This document shows, in pieces, positions 48,001 through 59,693 of a stretch of 64,000 nt of DNA. Below the pieces are notes generated by a model, which worked only from the letters and a program-made list of their open reading frames with translations, was not told the DNA's origin and ran no database searches. Positions within the stretch are counted from its first letter, which is position 1. Each line of letters opens with the position of its first letter. Location: positions 684,412 to 748,411 of the forward strand of contig CACRXP010000170.1 of NCBI GenBank assembly GCA_902702965.1, in the 5' to 3' direction. This DNA is from Spirometra erinaceieuropaei. Lineage: Eukaryota > Platyhelminthes > Cestoda > Diphyllobothriidea > Diphyllobothriidae. A program made the translations under genes and the position numbers.

Positions 48001-49183
48001 ATAGCTTATTGTCAATTCACATCCTCAGTCTTTATGCACCAAATCATACTCGCGGCAGAATAATATCTGAACACATCGGGCTACTTAAATGAAGTTAGTA
48101 GACAGGGCGTAGTAAATAAAGTTAATCAAATAAAGGATAAACAGGCACTTACACTGCGCAATTGAGAGTGATCGACCTTCAGTGAGAACTCTGTCACTTC
48201 ACTGAGAATCTACGGTCCAAAACGGATTCGAATTACACTCTCGTCATATAAGCCTTCTCAAGCATCAAGTATAAACGTAAAGTCGATGTGAATAGTGTTC
48301 CCAGACCAAGTTCCAGAAGCGGTCGAAAGCGATGAGACGACCCGTCAGGATGGCCCTAATTTCGCGCATCCCTCTGGTCATTACCAGGACGCGAGATTTC
48401 TCGTTCATCGCGGTAAGCAGTCGCCTCATCGGACCCAGCGAACGCAGGCCAGTCTCATCCTGCTCCAGAGCTGGAAAATAGACGGAGGATTTTATAAAAT
48501 AACAGCTCACTTAAAAAAGCCAGTGGCATTTTTAAAAATCTGGCTGGGTGGTGGAGGGGGGGGGGCGGGGAAGGCGTGGTTCAAGTGACAACGAGATAGG
48601 AAGAAGGTGCAGTGCGACAGGACTTCACTACGCAGGCGGGCGGCTCATTTGTCGTCCGAGCGTGCGGTGCGTTCAGGTTAGGGTTGCCCTCAGATCTCCC
48701 TTTATCACTCAGAAAAACAATAAGCTTGGCTTTGGTACCGCGTCATCAGAGAAAAAGCTGCAAAGGCAGAGCTCAAACCTGGACACTTTGACAAACGATA
48801 CAGCGCTCTACCCGTTACGCCACGAGACTTGGATAAACACTGTACACCCGCGTGCTCTCCGATCAGCACCCCAAAACCCCCAATTAATGCCCCACTATAC
48901 AATATGGTAATAAACAGTCCCGATAACGGTTAGTCTTGGGCATACGTTCGTTTAAAGTGCTTTAATTTTATGCTCAATGCCGACGTCGGGTAAACTCAGA
49001 GACCACAGCGAACAAAGATAATAAGACTTCGCTTTGAAAAAAAGGAAAGATCATACAGACGCATAACTTACACTTCCAATAGTCAAGCAGGGTATTTCCG
49101 TTCTTCTTCCTACTTTTGGGCGGTGCGCACTGTCGAGGGTCGGAGGAGCGGGTGAATGGCGACGGACCGAAGGCGCGCGGATC
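45025..49183 (-). CDS. LSm11-like U7 snRNP protein, partial exon model
   Basis: Exon 49183-49072 reads DPRAFGPSPFTRSSDP and ends NTLLDYWK. Exon 48470-48307 joins it in phase and holds the first Sm motif: GPMRRLLTAMNEKSRVLVMT then IRAILTGRLIAFDRFWNL. Exon 45335-45025 ends with the second Sm motif, GQLFIRGANVVLVRILSD, and a TAG. LSm11 is known for a GP-L start of Sm1, an AFDKFWNM-like Sm1 end, and a long insert before Sm2. It replaces SmD2 in the U7 snRNP that processes histone mRNA 3' ends in the nucleus. The second exon ends in phase 0 but the last begins in phase 1, so at least one exon between them is missing from my model. The 5' end is also missing. The family call rests on the split Sm pattern. 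Confidence 0.7.
46290..46615. mobile_element. Fold-back element, diverged single arm
   Basis: Right-arm blocks aatcacttttaatgagtacggttt and tttcaaaagccggcatcctgg match the fold-back family. The ends are eroded. It lies in an intron of the LSm11-like gene. Confidence 0.4.
47817..47860 (+). ncRNA. Hammerhead-like motif, mutated core
   Basis: Stem I TGCT/AGCA is perfect; stem II GGAGAG pairs with CTCTTC with one wobble; GAAACGTC is intact. The core is CTGACAA instead of CTGANGA, a change expected to kill activity. The downstream sequence (agtaaacctgttccggtg) matches that after 49581 and 52918. Confidence 0.45.
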
Positions 49184-49314
49184 CTAAGGACACAGAAGAT
49201 CGTCTAAACGGATGTCTCAGCAGACGAAACATCAGAGAGACCGCGAGGCCGAAGAATAACGACAACAGGGAAAAAGGAAAAAATGAGGCGTTCACCGGAA
49301 AAGGTGTATATGAG

Positions 49315-49650
49315 GTGTGACGTTTCGAGTAGTTGTTTCGTCTACGAACCTTCTTAACAGCGGACAGTCACGGCGCGGGACAATCGGGGTCGTCAACTAT
49401 CGCCACGGCCGACGAAGGTGGGCGGGATTCAGGTCACGGTAACATGCGGGTCGGATGCAGCCCCACAGGCGTCATTGGCGGGCAACGCATCAAACAAAGT
49501 GCGCCATATAAGGAGAGCTGTGCGAATGACTTCGCAGTCTCTGAAGAGGAGTAGGCGAAGTCCCTACTCGAAACGTCAGACCTCTAATAAACCTTTCCTG
49601 GTGAACGCCTCATCTTCTGCTGATTTACCATCTGGGAATCGAATTTTCAG
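49315..49650. repeat. Small repeat with inverted hammerhead-like ends, copy 1
   Basis: Starts with a minus-strand hammerhead-like remnant (about 49362-49315) and ends with a plus-strand one (49537-49581), about 170 bp apart, with catcttctgctgat downstream. The interior (catgcgggtcggatgcagcc, gccatataaggagagctgtg) matches copy 2 at 52725-52985. It lies just upstream of the known LSm11-like exons. Confidence 0.6.
49537..49581 (+). ncRNA. Hammerhead-like motif, intact core
   Basis: Stem I GUCU 49537-49540 with AGAC 49578-49581; CUGAAGA 49541-49547; one extra G; stem II GAGUAG 49549-49554 with CUACUC 49564-49569; GAAA; loopless ACGU stem III; predicted cleavage after C49577. TAATAAA follows within ten bases. 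Confidence 0.55.
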
Positions 49651-49934
49651 TACTATCGAGGGAAAGAGGTGTTGGAGATGTCCCAAAGGTATTTGTGCGA
49701 CGTCAAACGAAAGAAAGTGGGACAAGGAGAATCAGAATAGCTGTCAATCAAAGTGCCGAAAGGTAGCAGAATCCCGCCGCGAAATGTTACCTACGAGCAG
49801 TCCCCAACGGTACCGCTGAGAAATAGAAGTCCATCTCGTGACATGCAGCAGCATTACAAGAAAAACAACCAAAGGTGTTTCTGTGGAGCACTGCTTAACA
49901 AAACTGGCGAAAGTAACAAACACAGATTAGGCTG

Positions 49935-49992
49935 TGGTAGGGGGCGCTCACCGATGGTTCTTGCGGAACTCACTCGTTCCGTTGTGCCTTAT

Positions 49993-50058
<66 letters not shown>

Positions 50059-50270
50059 TGGAGCCCAACCAGCAGCCGCACAGCGGCGCATGATATAGAC
50101 AGAATGTTATTACCGACAAAGACAAGGGAGACTGGAATGGCCATCGCTGGCTTATTAGCCGTCGTCAGCCAGTCATACCCAACCCCGAAGTGTGGAACAC
50201 CCCAGGCTCGAACTCACGACCTATTAGGTAGAAGTCCACGCCTCTAAGTAAGTAAGTAAGTAAGTAAGGG
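49935..50270 (-). mobile_element. tRNA-headed SINE with (TC)n expansion
   Basis: Minus-strand order: part of the tRNA-like head (B box gagttcgagcc), the hammerhead-like body with GAAA changed to GCGA, then the 3' part. A (TC)n tract of about 27 units (49999-50052) interrupts the 3' half. The head is replaced at the A box by an (AAGT)n tract (50246-50270). Confidence 0.65.
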
Positions 50271-50344
50271 GAAGGTCCACACATAACAGAATGCCGGGGG
50301 CATGAGTGCGAAGAGAAAAATTTTCGGAAGAAAGTAAATCAGGC

Positions 50345-52580
50345 TATGTTGGAGCGGTGAGCAATCGACATATGCAGCAGAAGTCTACGATCACTATAAA
50401 CTAATTCACGTGCAGGTCGCCATCTTGCAACCACGGCGCTGTGGGGAACACGGTGCACGTCGTCGCGTGCGACCTGCGGACTGTCATCCACTTTGAATGG
50501 GATGCCTAATTATTATATAGTTCCTTGGAAATTCCCGATCTCGGCAAGTTGCCGCCCCCCTGTGCTGTAGGTACAATAATTCATCAATTTGGCGAATAGT
50601 ATGGGCACACCAACACCTCGGTTCTGGCTGCCCTCTCGGGGTTACCCCTCTAGCTTTGGGCGAGGGCACCCGCTGGCTGGGTCGCTGTTGTAGAAACTAA
50701 ACTTCAGTCTTTTGGTCGTCTGGCGGTTAACGGGGCGGGGCAACCTGCAATATCGGTCACTTCTCCATTGTGAATAGAATGTCTGAGGAGATCGAGTCCG
50801 GTGGTTGGGGAAATCCCTCAATCCTGTTCCATATGATGGTGACGGATGGATCGCCAGTACGCGATATCCACAACCCTGCCCTGTAGTGCTCAGATGTCAT
50901 TTCAACAAGTCGTCACAACAGGGTCTCAGAACAACGGTTTGTTCGTGCGCAGCTCCACTAAAGGAGAACACCGTCTTCCAGCAGTAATTGAAGCGTTTAA
51001 TAAAGTGTCTCCGCTTGCGTTTTTTAGTCCGTTTCGTAGAGGCCTTCTTTCAGCAGGGCTGGCAGATCTCAAACCGCGTAATATTGTTGGGTTGTCACGT
51101 TGGAAGGCACCGTCAGAGCGTCATTTGCAGGCCGAATACCGCACACCTGCTCTGCCTGAGCCAGAAGTTGAAACAACCACCGTCCCTGTTCTCACCCTGC
51201 TGTGGAGCACACGGTCACGAGAGTCCGGCAGCCGTTATTGGGAATGCGCACTAATAGCAAATGCAAACACCTGAGGGGGTACGCCTAGTTTCAGGCCCGC
51301 ACCGCGCCTGTTGCGATCCGAGCTACCCCGTTTTCGCTTCCTTGATAAAATCCTGGTCAGTGTCCGTTTTGGACCAGGGGGTGCGGGTCTTCGCCGTGCC
51401 AGCCTCCGGTCTTCGTGACTCTGTCTTGACACCCGATCCAGGTGGGGGAGGAGGCGCGGGTGCGCGAGATGCAGTGCAAGTCCACCGTTACTATAAAAGA
51501 AATCATGCGCAAGTCACCGCCCCTGTTCTCGTCGGTCACGATGGTCGAACAGGTGTGTCAGAGCCTCAACGCTACTGCCAAAACCGTGACGATCGAGGGA
51601 GGGGCCTTTAGGACACTGAGTTGTAACGAGCATATATGGCCGAAGACCAAGTTTTGTTAAGAGGGAGAGAGAGGGACGGTTTCTCCGGGTGTGCCGAAGA
51701 TTTGTGCGTGAGAATTGTGTGTTTTCCTCTTAAGTGTGGTGAATCGGTCCACCCACCCCCCGCGGTGGCAGTCGCCAGCTCCACGAACAGTTAATATTGT
51801 GTGGCCTCTGCTACAGACTAGAATTGCAGCAAACTGTTTATTGCCTCCACATGTTCCCTTATTAAACACCTGGACTACTGATCGTTATGTGGAATGCCGA
51901 TAAATGTAGTATGGCATGTTGCTATCCGATAAGATAGGCCTGTCGGCAACAGGGGGGACCCGAATGCCGGTTGAAGTAGGCACGACGTACTACGAGAAGA
52001 ACCCCCAAGGAGCCCCGATAGTGTGGAGTAACTGCAATTAGGCGGGCCTACCAACCCTCTACCCAACAATGTATGGACGGCGCCGGCTCACGTACCTTTG
52101 TAACATCCATAACAAGAGCGTGGGAACTACTGCAGTACTCCATTTTCCGGAGTCGGAATGTCATTCGACGGTCGCGACAACAGAGTTTATCCATAGGCAT
52201 GCCGCTAACGAACGTCAACTCCCGACCGTCGTGTCCAACGTATGTTCCACAGCAAGGTGGAGCTGGCAATGTGACTTGGGCGTGGTTTAGTTTATAGAGA
52301 GCGTAGACTTTCGAAGCATCCGCCTCACTCTCACCATCGGCGGGAAATCAAACAACCGATCCAGCCCTAGCAGGGCCACTGAGCTGAAAAATGGCGTGAG
52401 CGGATGCCAAACCACGGCCCCAACCGGACGCCAGTCGGCGTTAGAATGAAGGACAGCAATATAGCATGGATGAGGCAAACGAAGAGAGCCTCCACTGTGC
52501 TGAAGGAGCAGCGCAGACTTGCACATGAATTGGATTATACTGAAGTAGACTTGTGGCACCTCTCTCACCCTCTAGTTCCA
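50345..52580. mobile_element. Cluster of LINE 3'-end fragments
   Basis: Recognised pieces: 50345-50490 (+), 51175-51240 (+), 51320-51600 (+, the longest, with ttgacacccgatccagg and gcgcaagtcaccg), 52210-52360 (-) and 52490-52580 (-). All align by eye to the last 390 bp of the LINE at 26668-32226. Nothing else recognised between them. Confidence 0.55.
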
Positions 52581-52724
52581 CACCAATCATATTCGAATGG
52601 CAAAACAGAGCCAAGATAACTGATGATAGATAGGTAAGCAGCGGCGGATATGTCCCAATTCATGTCTACGCGTGCTCCACACGTGCTGGACCCTACATGT
52701 ATGTAAAACTAACTCCACGAGGCG

Positions 52725-52985
52725 TCAGACGTTTCGAGCAGTTGCTTCGTCTACCCATCTTCAGAGACTATGATTCAGAACACGGTGGCATGCGGGTCGG
52801 ACGCAGCCACACAGGCGGCTCACGCATGAAACAAAGTGTGCCATATAAGGAGAGCTGTGTGCATGACTTCCCAGTCTCTGAAGATGAGTAGGCGAAGTCC
52901 TTACTCGAAACGTCAGGCCTCTTATAAACCTCTCCTGGTGTACGTCCCCTCTTCTCTTGATATGCCACCAAACACGGGTCTCACC
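52725..52985. repeat. Small repeat with inverted hammerhead-like ends, copy 2
   Basis: Minus-strand motif at 52772-52728 (CUGAAGA, stem II with wobble pairs, GAAACGUC) and plus-strand motif at 52874-52918, about 100 bp apart. The same interior as copy 1 lies between them; copy 1's interior is about 75 bp longer. Confidence 0.6.
52874..52918 (+). ncRNA. Hammerhead-like motif, intact core
   Basis: Stem I GUCU with AGGC (one wobble); CUGAAGA 52878-52884; one extra U; stem II GAGUA 52886-52890 with UACUC 52902-52906; GAAACGUC. Nearly identical in layout to 49537-49581. Confidence 0.55.
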
Positions 52986-53519
52986 ACAGCGAGGGGGCCA
53001 TTGCGCCTGAACTTCAATCCAGAGAGACAAAGTAGTCACGTCCGGTACTAACTTTCTAGGCCACAAAATGTGTTACGTCGCAGTGGCTATAGGGCGCCGG
53101 ATAGACCTCACTCTTGCTAAGAACACCCCAATATGCCCACACACACAGACCACTATGAAGGCGTTAGAGCATCAATGGCGGAATTATACGCTCCCACCAC
53201 CCCAAGTAGACAGAGCTGTTATGTTCGCCTTTCTCCGACACCACCACCATCACGCCATCTCTCTGAAGCAGCAGGGTCGGATGACAGCACTGGACAGAAC
53301 ATGGATGGCAGGTTTACAGCTGGCGTAATCGCTAGCAGGCGTCAAACAAGCAACGGAGCGGTCGCACAAAGAGCACAAAAGAGACAGTCATCTGCAAGGC
53401 GGGCGCCTTAAGAGAGAGAGAGAGAAGGGCAGACCGATTTTGTGAAGATACTCATATTCCTACTGGCGCACGCACTGGAGGTGTGCCCGCCAGCGCACAT
53501 ATATGTACAGAACATCTAA

Positions 53520-53523
53520 TGTG

Positions 53524-53563
<40 letters not shown>
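53520..53563 (+). repeat. (GT)n microsatellite
   Basis: About 20 GT units with one interruption, just downstream of the stop of the SPOC-domain gene. Confidence 0.9.
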
Positions 53564-53566
<3 letters not shown>

Positions 53567-53591
53567 ATCTGAGGTGAGAGGCAGAAGGTCA

Positions 53592-56500
53592 TCAGGAGAG
53601 GTCACTACTACGGGTGGATATCAGGGACCGCAAATCCTCGTCATGCAGGGCAGGTTGCTGCCCACGTTGTGGCAAAAATCGATAATCCACATCAGCCGAA
53701 TAGGGCAGTGCCGGTGAATCCGCCGCAGGGGGAGGCGGAGGAGGAAGGGGAGGTCTGGCGTCCAGCGCCACACCTGCGCACAGCACCCGGAGGTCCTCGT
53801 CCTGCGGTTGTGCAGTGTACACTGAAAAAAAGTCATGAAGGTCACAACATTAAGAATTCTATACTTCGAGCAAACTTTATTTCCTAAATCTTTGACACTG
53901 GTTCCCCAGGTCGTCGTCAGGCGTGTAGAAAGTGTGACAAACCGTTAAACCGAAAAATCGATATTGCATCATCAGTGATGAGGATGCGTCGATGCTGTGG
54001 GCTGACGTCACGTTCTGATTGGCTATCAACTTTTCCACTTTTCACTGAGATTTGTGTACAGGCGTCCAGATGCATGCGCCGACTGATGCATGAGTCATCA
54101 GAGTGAATGATCTCTAAAAATTATCGGCCTTTCTAATATGGGCAGAGACCGACAATGCGCGTTTTACCCCAAGCAAATTTGTGCCCAGTTTCTAGAGTAT
54201 GCACGGCGACTTGGGATAGGTGGTTGTTCCGCCTCTTTACTGCCAGTTGGTGTTAATGCGAGCGTGTAGAGGCGGGTTTCTCGGTTTCACCACAATATAC
54301 TGCATTGCAGGTGCCACATGGAATTTTATAGACGACTTCTTTTTTTATCTAAACAGCCTACCCTATCCTCAGGACGTATAATCTGGTTGTGCAACACAAT
54401 AGTAGGTATGAACTAAAGGCTATACTTATGTTTGAAAAAAAAACAGAAACGTGCGGGCTTGTTAAAATGCACGAAGTAGGGAACGCTCTGGACAAAATAA
54501 CTAACCCGTCGTCGTCTGTACGGGTTCGTTGGGGGTCGGAGCACTGGTTGGCGCGGAAAAAAGGCTTTCCACCGTCTTCGCCTGAGATGAGACCGTGGCC
54601 GATACGGGGCTAAAATGGACAAAAAAGCGACCATGAGGGGAAATGAGCGGCTATTCCGTGTTGAATTGCACCTGGTGCCAACGACGAATTAACTCTAAAT
54701 AATGTACCTAGAAGAATCCAGTCGGTAAATAGCGATAACGTTAAAAAATGCACACAAATGCTCCACACACGAATGTGGCTTTCCAAATAAACCTGGCATG
54801 TGAATGATAAAGATGCCCACGTGTAAACTAAACATTCAGAAAGTCCCCCAGCCTATATCGATACGTGAGAGCTGGAGTAAAGATATAGAACACGACGGAA
54901 GAAAAAGGCCTCGAACTGTCGGACGTCTTCGGACTATATCCAGCAAAAACGGGGCCAATGTGGGGGGGGGGGGCGTGCGAACCTTGTGCGTCCCGCTGGC
55001 TTCAAGACTTCAGTCGCAAAAGGCAAGGCGGGTGGGGAGGGCGAGGGTGTGGACGGAGGGGGCATCTCACGAATAACGAGCACGAAGAGGCCATCATCAC
55101 TGCTCAATTCGTCGCTGCCGGGGAGGGGCAGTTCAAGGGATTCACAGGGCGCCCAGAGGAAGCATCCTGCAGTTCGGGGCAAGCGAGGTCCAAGGACTGC
55201 GGCCAGACAGCCCGCTTGCAGCTTCCTCTGTACACGTGCAGCCTGCGCAAAGTTGGCGGAGGAGGAAGGAGGCGTGGGCTCCAGCCGCAGCATCAGCACC
55301 TCCTAGACGACAGAAATGACGGCCGGTGAGGCAGAAAAATAAACGACAACGTCTAGCATTTCGTTCGAACAGTTTATTAATGATGTTACATTACTGCCTG
55401 CACTTCAGTAATGTTTTTTATTATTGTCTCATGTCTGTTGAATGTGTGTTGGCATCTAATTCGTCTCCCTCAGAAATTGGGCTCAGCGTGGGCTCCAGCC
55501 GCAGCAACAGCACTTCCTAGACGACAGAAATGACGGCCGGTGAGGCAGGAAAGGAAACGGCCTGCGATAATAAGTGTACAGTGAGTGACCGATTTCATGA
55601 AATGCTGGCTGAAATTCTGAAATGAGTTTTCGACTAGAAAGGATTACTTAGGCGCGGTCGTAATACTGGTTATCTTGCGGCATAATCTTATAACATTTCG
55701 GACTCGGCAGTATATCAGCTTTTAAATGCACTGCTCTTCAATCTCATGTAAAAACCATACTCGGTAAAAAAATGACTACTTAGATAGCATGCATTTTTCA
55801 AAATGACTCCCGGTGGTCTTGCAAATTCAAATATATCGTATAGAAACCATAAGCAAAAATATGCTTTCTTGTAGTCAGTCAATAGAGAATCACGTCTTCT
55901 TTGTATTTTGTACTCGAAGAAGGAGTCTAATTAGGTTTTAAAAAGTTTCGAATTATGAGATTTGTAAAGACCGCGCAATGTCCATTCACGTGGCATCTTA
56001 CATGGCCGCTTACAACGGCGCCTCATGAAATGTACAACATAGTCCGAATCCATTGCAAAATTTTATGGACTCTGTATGGCATTATTTTAAAGAGGTAGAA
56101 AAAGAAGTGATTTTTCTTATGCGGAACGCATGCACCTTTTATACTGAGATCACTAAGTGCTAATGTAACGACTGATTAGAATCCAAATTATTCGGAAATT
56201 AGAAAACTCTTTTAAAACCTAATTATACTCCTTCTTCGAGTATAAAATATAAAGTAGACGTGATTCACTATCGAACGACTGAAAGAAAGCCTATTTTTGT
56301 TTACGGTTTCTATAAAATATATTTGAATTTGCAAGATCATCGAAAATCGACGGGAAAAATGCATGCTACATAAGTAGTCATTTTTTACCTAATACGGTTT
56401 CTACGGGAGATTGAAAAGCAGTGTATGCAAGTGCTAGTATCCTGTCGAGTCCTAAATATTATAGAAGTATGCTGCAACATAATCAGTATTACAGCCGCGC

Positions 56501-59500
56501 TTAAGTAATCCTTCCTAATCAAAAAACGCATTTTACAATTTCAGCCAACATTTCATGAGATAGGTAACGCACTGTAGTATCAGGGCCTAAAAGTAGACAA
56601 ACCATCGTTCCAGACTGCTGCGCTTTCTGTAGATGGCGCGGTATGTTACGGGCATCAATGCCGCCGAGAACACGGAGTGCTGGTGGGAGGGGAGGATCGG
56701 CGTTGGCTCCACCGGCAGTTGGCACCCGAGCGGCTAGACGTGCTGAGCAGGAGAGCGTACCATCTGGCCGTCCGCTTCGTCGAGAGCTGAGTAAGATATC
56801 ACCAGACCAGCAAAAGGCCTTAGCAGAGGCAAGAGCGACAGGCGAAGGCGATGTTGGCGGAAACGGGAGACTCAAGAGTCCCGTCGATAAATGGGGCTGG
56901 CGAGTCGTAGTCGAATTCACGAAAGTTTCCGCGTGCAAATGATCCAGAGATTTTCTACAGAAAGTAGAAACGGCACATTAGCTGAATCCATACAAAGTTA
57001 ATTAAACAGTCAAGGGCACTTTTATTACCTTTTTACCGCTGGACAGGGAAGAGAGAAGCCGTCGGAGGCGGAGATATTATCAGGCCGATGTCTCTTCAGG
57101 TGCTGAGACTAGAAAAATAAAAAACAGCCCGACTCAATAGACTCGGATCGAAATCGGCGCACATAATTTATTCCTAAACGTCTACCTAATGTAATTCAGT
57201 AGATATTTTTGAGTCATCGAAAGTTCGTACTGGAGACTCGAGAGATTGTAAACGTACCAGCGGTGGACCGACATGTGCGAACGACTTCGGAGAGCCCTTA
57301 ACCTCAGGGGAGAGTTCAGCAAGAGGTAGAGAGGCCACGGTAGGGGTGTATACAGAAATGGGAGCCGAAACGGATGGGGAAGGTTTGCTAGTCGCCTCCA
57401 GAAGAGTTGAGTCGGTGACCTAAAGACAAAAGTCCATAAAGTAGGAAATGCAAATTCAGGACGTGAAGATGGTGTATTTTCAATGGGCAACCCGAGCTAA
57501 CTTCCAGCCAGATGGCTTTTAAAGCTCACAAATCAAACTCTCAACGAATAGATTGAAACGTTTCCACTCAGATAGTGCTGATACTCGTCCTTAAAGGATA
57601 GTTTTCTCGAGTAGGAATACTAACAAAAGCCAATGGATGGAGAGGTCTCTTGAGACGTCGCTTGTGCGTTTTCGGTTTCGCCTTGGTGTTGCAGTTCGAA
57701 GTCCTCGAAGACAATGCATTGTGACATTTTTTGTTCCAAACCACCTAACATCGTTCAAAGTCGCTTAAGGTTCTGGTAGACCCGCAGTTCAGGTGATAAA
57801 AAACAACTGACGTGTGATATGCCTTACAGACCCTCCGTCAATGGTTAGGAGATGATGCCTTAGTGAAAACTACTTCCGGTGCTATAGCCTCGACTGCATG
57901 GGTTTCTGGGGAGGATAAATAAAATCTCAATAATGAAGACATTACGCGGATGGGACGGCCAGTCTCGAAAGTCAGGTTGACTTCCCTGTCGGCCCACCAC
58001 GTCAGCCAGCCAGCAAGGCTGCACTTTGAAACGCACAAACGTCAATGCCACTGCTGCGATCCACAACACGCCAGTGGCCCAAAAATGAGGGCGACAGAGG
58101 GAGAGGGTAAACCGGCGGTAAGGATCGGGTGAAGGACCCCAAGCATCTATGGCATACAAAGAATACCTACTTTAGTTATTTAGGTGTGTTTTAATCCGAC
58201 ACGATTATTTCGGTTTTGGTGTTTCATCGTACAAGGCTGGGTCGTCAGTTGTAGACGGTCTAGTGTATTATCTACAATCACCTCAGCTGAGAGAGTTGAG
58301 AAGCGATCGTTGTAAACGGTCTGGTGCATTATCTACAGTGACCTCTGCCCAGAGGGTTGAGAAGCGATCGTTATAGACACTTAATGTTTACTTTTTTTAA
58401 ATTGTACTGTTTCATTTCGGTTGCTGTATGTCAATGCATTAAAACATTTGCGTCCGAAAAACGGATTTATTAATTATCTATACCTATTTTGCCCTTCTTC
58501 TATGCATACAAAGGCCCCACCCGTAAAACCCCTATAACCACCTTTTCCCGTAAGACCTTTGGCTGGTCGCGTGTGTTTAGGGTCCTTCACCCGGTCGTTG
58601 CCAAACGGACTACCACTTGTTGGCTATGCGGCCAGTTCGGCTAGTAGACTGTTTCGACTTCTCACTCTGAAAGGCCTCTAACTTTACAAATATTGATGCA
58701 GAAACAACGCTATGGGTGGGACGGTCCGGTACTTCTCCATAAAATAACAAACGTCGTTCATAAGCAAAAAATCACGATTGCAAACTGGTCACAATTAGGG
58801 GTCTACCCGCACTGGCAGCGTCTCCTCCAGAGGAACAGAATTCACGACTGGCTGTTTGCTGGACACTGTAACAGTCAAGTCAGGAGACTTTTTGTCCTTG
58901 TAGACAGAGTTGCACTTCTGGCAGTTGACATCATACAAGTGGCGTTCATGTTCTGCAGTAGTGTCAGTGTTCCGGACGTGCGCCGACGAGACAGTGGAGA
59001 TTTGTGTTCCTAGGGCGGACAGCGTCTCAGGGCCTCTATGTTCATACAGTCCCTTAAAGGACAGCAAAGCACTTTACAACATATGCAAAAAGTTGCATCA
59101 CCAATATGACTTTGTATAAAAAAAACTGGAAACGAACCTGGCCACTGGCAGCTATATGGCTTGGCTCGACCACATCGACACCCCTCACAGTGCCATCGGC
59201 GAAACTTTGAGTAAGAACCCTCAGACGGACCTCACTAGTGCAGACAGCTAACTGCGTTGGTGAAATAAGCCCGACGAGCAGAAGGTGTGCAAGTTTGGAG
59301 TCGGCTTCGATTGCCCTCAACAGGAGCTGAGAATGGCGTCGGAAATCGGCAAGTTGACAGTGGTTGTTGACAGACTGTTTATTTTCCTCGGCCTGAGTGA
59401 GACGATAGAGGCAGTGACGACGAGCTATTGCCGATTCTGTATCAAGCACGAGCTGACTCAGGCGACGACGAGACAGGGTGTAGAGGTGGCGTACCTGCCG

Positions 59501-59693
59501 AATCCTGCATGGCCACAAATGGGTAATTATAAGTGGTGCCTACTATAAATGCATGAGTAGGTGGATTTCAAACAGTAAATTAACACATGCCTTTCTTCGA
59601 GGACACTTGAAAGCCGACGACGAAGCAGCTCGCGCTCTTCGGAGACGGAGCGTCTGGAAGTTTTGGTACCAGAATCAGTATCCTTCGAAGAGC
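53592..59693 (-). CDS. SPOC-domain transcription regulator, DIDO1/PHF3/SPOCD1 family
   Basis: Exons found (minus strand): 59693-59591 (GC donor, tentative), 59504-59138, 59052-58807, 57419-57258, 56896-56573, 55302-54983, 54609-54506 and 53821-53592 (stop TGA). Phases agree at every junction. The first two exons give ERELLRRRLSSVLEERI and ADFRRHSQLLLRAI...LLLVGLISPTQLAV, fitting the TFIIS central domain. Next comes HERHLYDVNCQKC, like the HxxHLFDLNCxxC segment of DIDO1. The SPOC domain spans two exons: FCWSGDILLSSRR, ALRVLGGIDARNIPRHLQKA, QQSGTMVCLLL, then RLPRTAGCFLWAPCESLELP and GLFVLVIRE. The tail has DEDLR and DVDYR motifs as in DIDO1. Relatives bind RNA polymerase II (SPOC reads CTD phosphoserine) in the nucleus. 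An upstream PHD finger, if any, was not found. Confidence 0.78.
53887..54345 (-). pseudogene. Penelope-like element family C, copy with GIY-YIG core
   Basis: The minus strand reads VVYKIPCGTCNAVYCGETEK, then HTLETGHKFAWGKTRIVG and IIHSDDSCISRRMHLD, with three in-frame stops. It ends with a hammerhead-like remnant (about 53926-53887): CUGACGA intact, stem II GAC/GUC around CUGG, GGAA, CCAG, but GAAA is damaged. It lies in an intron of the SPOC-domain gene, same strand. Confidence 0.75.
55267..55549. repeat. Local duplication of an exon-intron border
   Basis: 55267-55329 (3' splice site and first bases of the exon 55302-54983, minus strand) recurs at about 55486-55549 with few changes. The second copy has a usable-looking tctag acceptor, but the reading that follows diverges. 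Confidence 0.6.
55587..56563. mobile_element. Fold-back element with long inverted arms, best copy
   Basis: Left arm 55587-55960 and right arm about 56190-56563 are reverse complements over some 370 bp, with shared blocks such as gactactta-n-atagcatgcattttt and cttgcaaattcaaatatat. The spacer is about 230 bp with no ORF. It sits in an intron of the SPOC-domain gene, its right end ten bases from the exon ending at 56573. Confidence 0.75.
57420..58806. other. Intron of the SPOC-domain gene
   Basis: No certain exon seen, though some may be missed. 58245-58378 holds a tandem duplication with a period near 62 bp (ttgagaagcgatcgtt ends both units). Confidence 0.4.

Noticed and set aside
48153..48201. 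Candidate bridging exon for the LSm11-like gene (EVTEFSLKVDHSQLRS)
   Set aside because: It has good borders and a suggestive sequence, but its phase does not fit the upstream exon donor.
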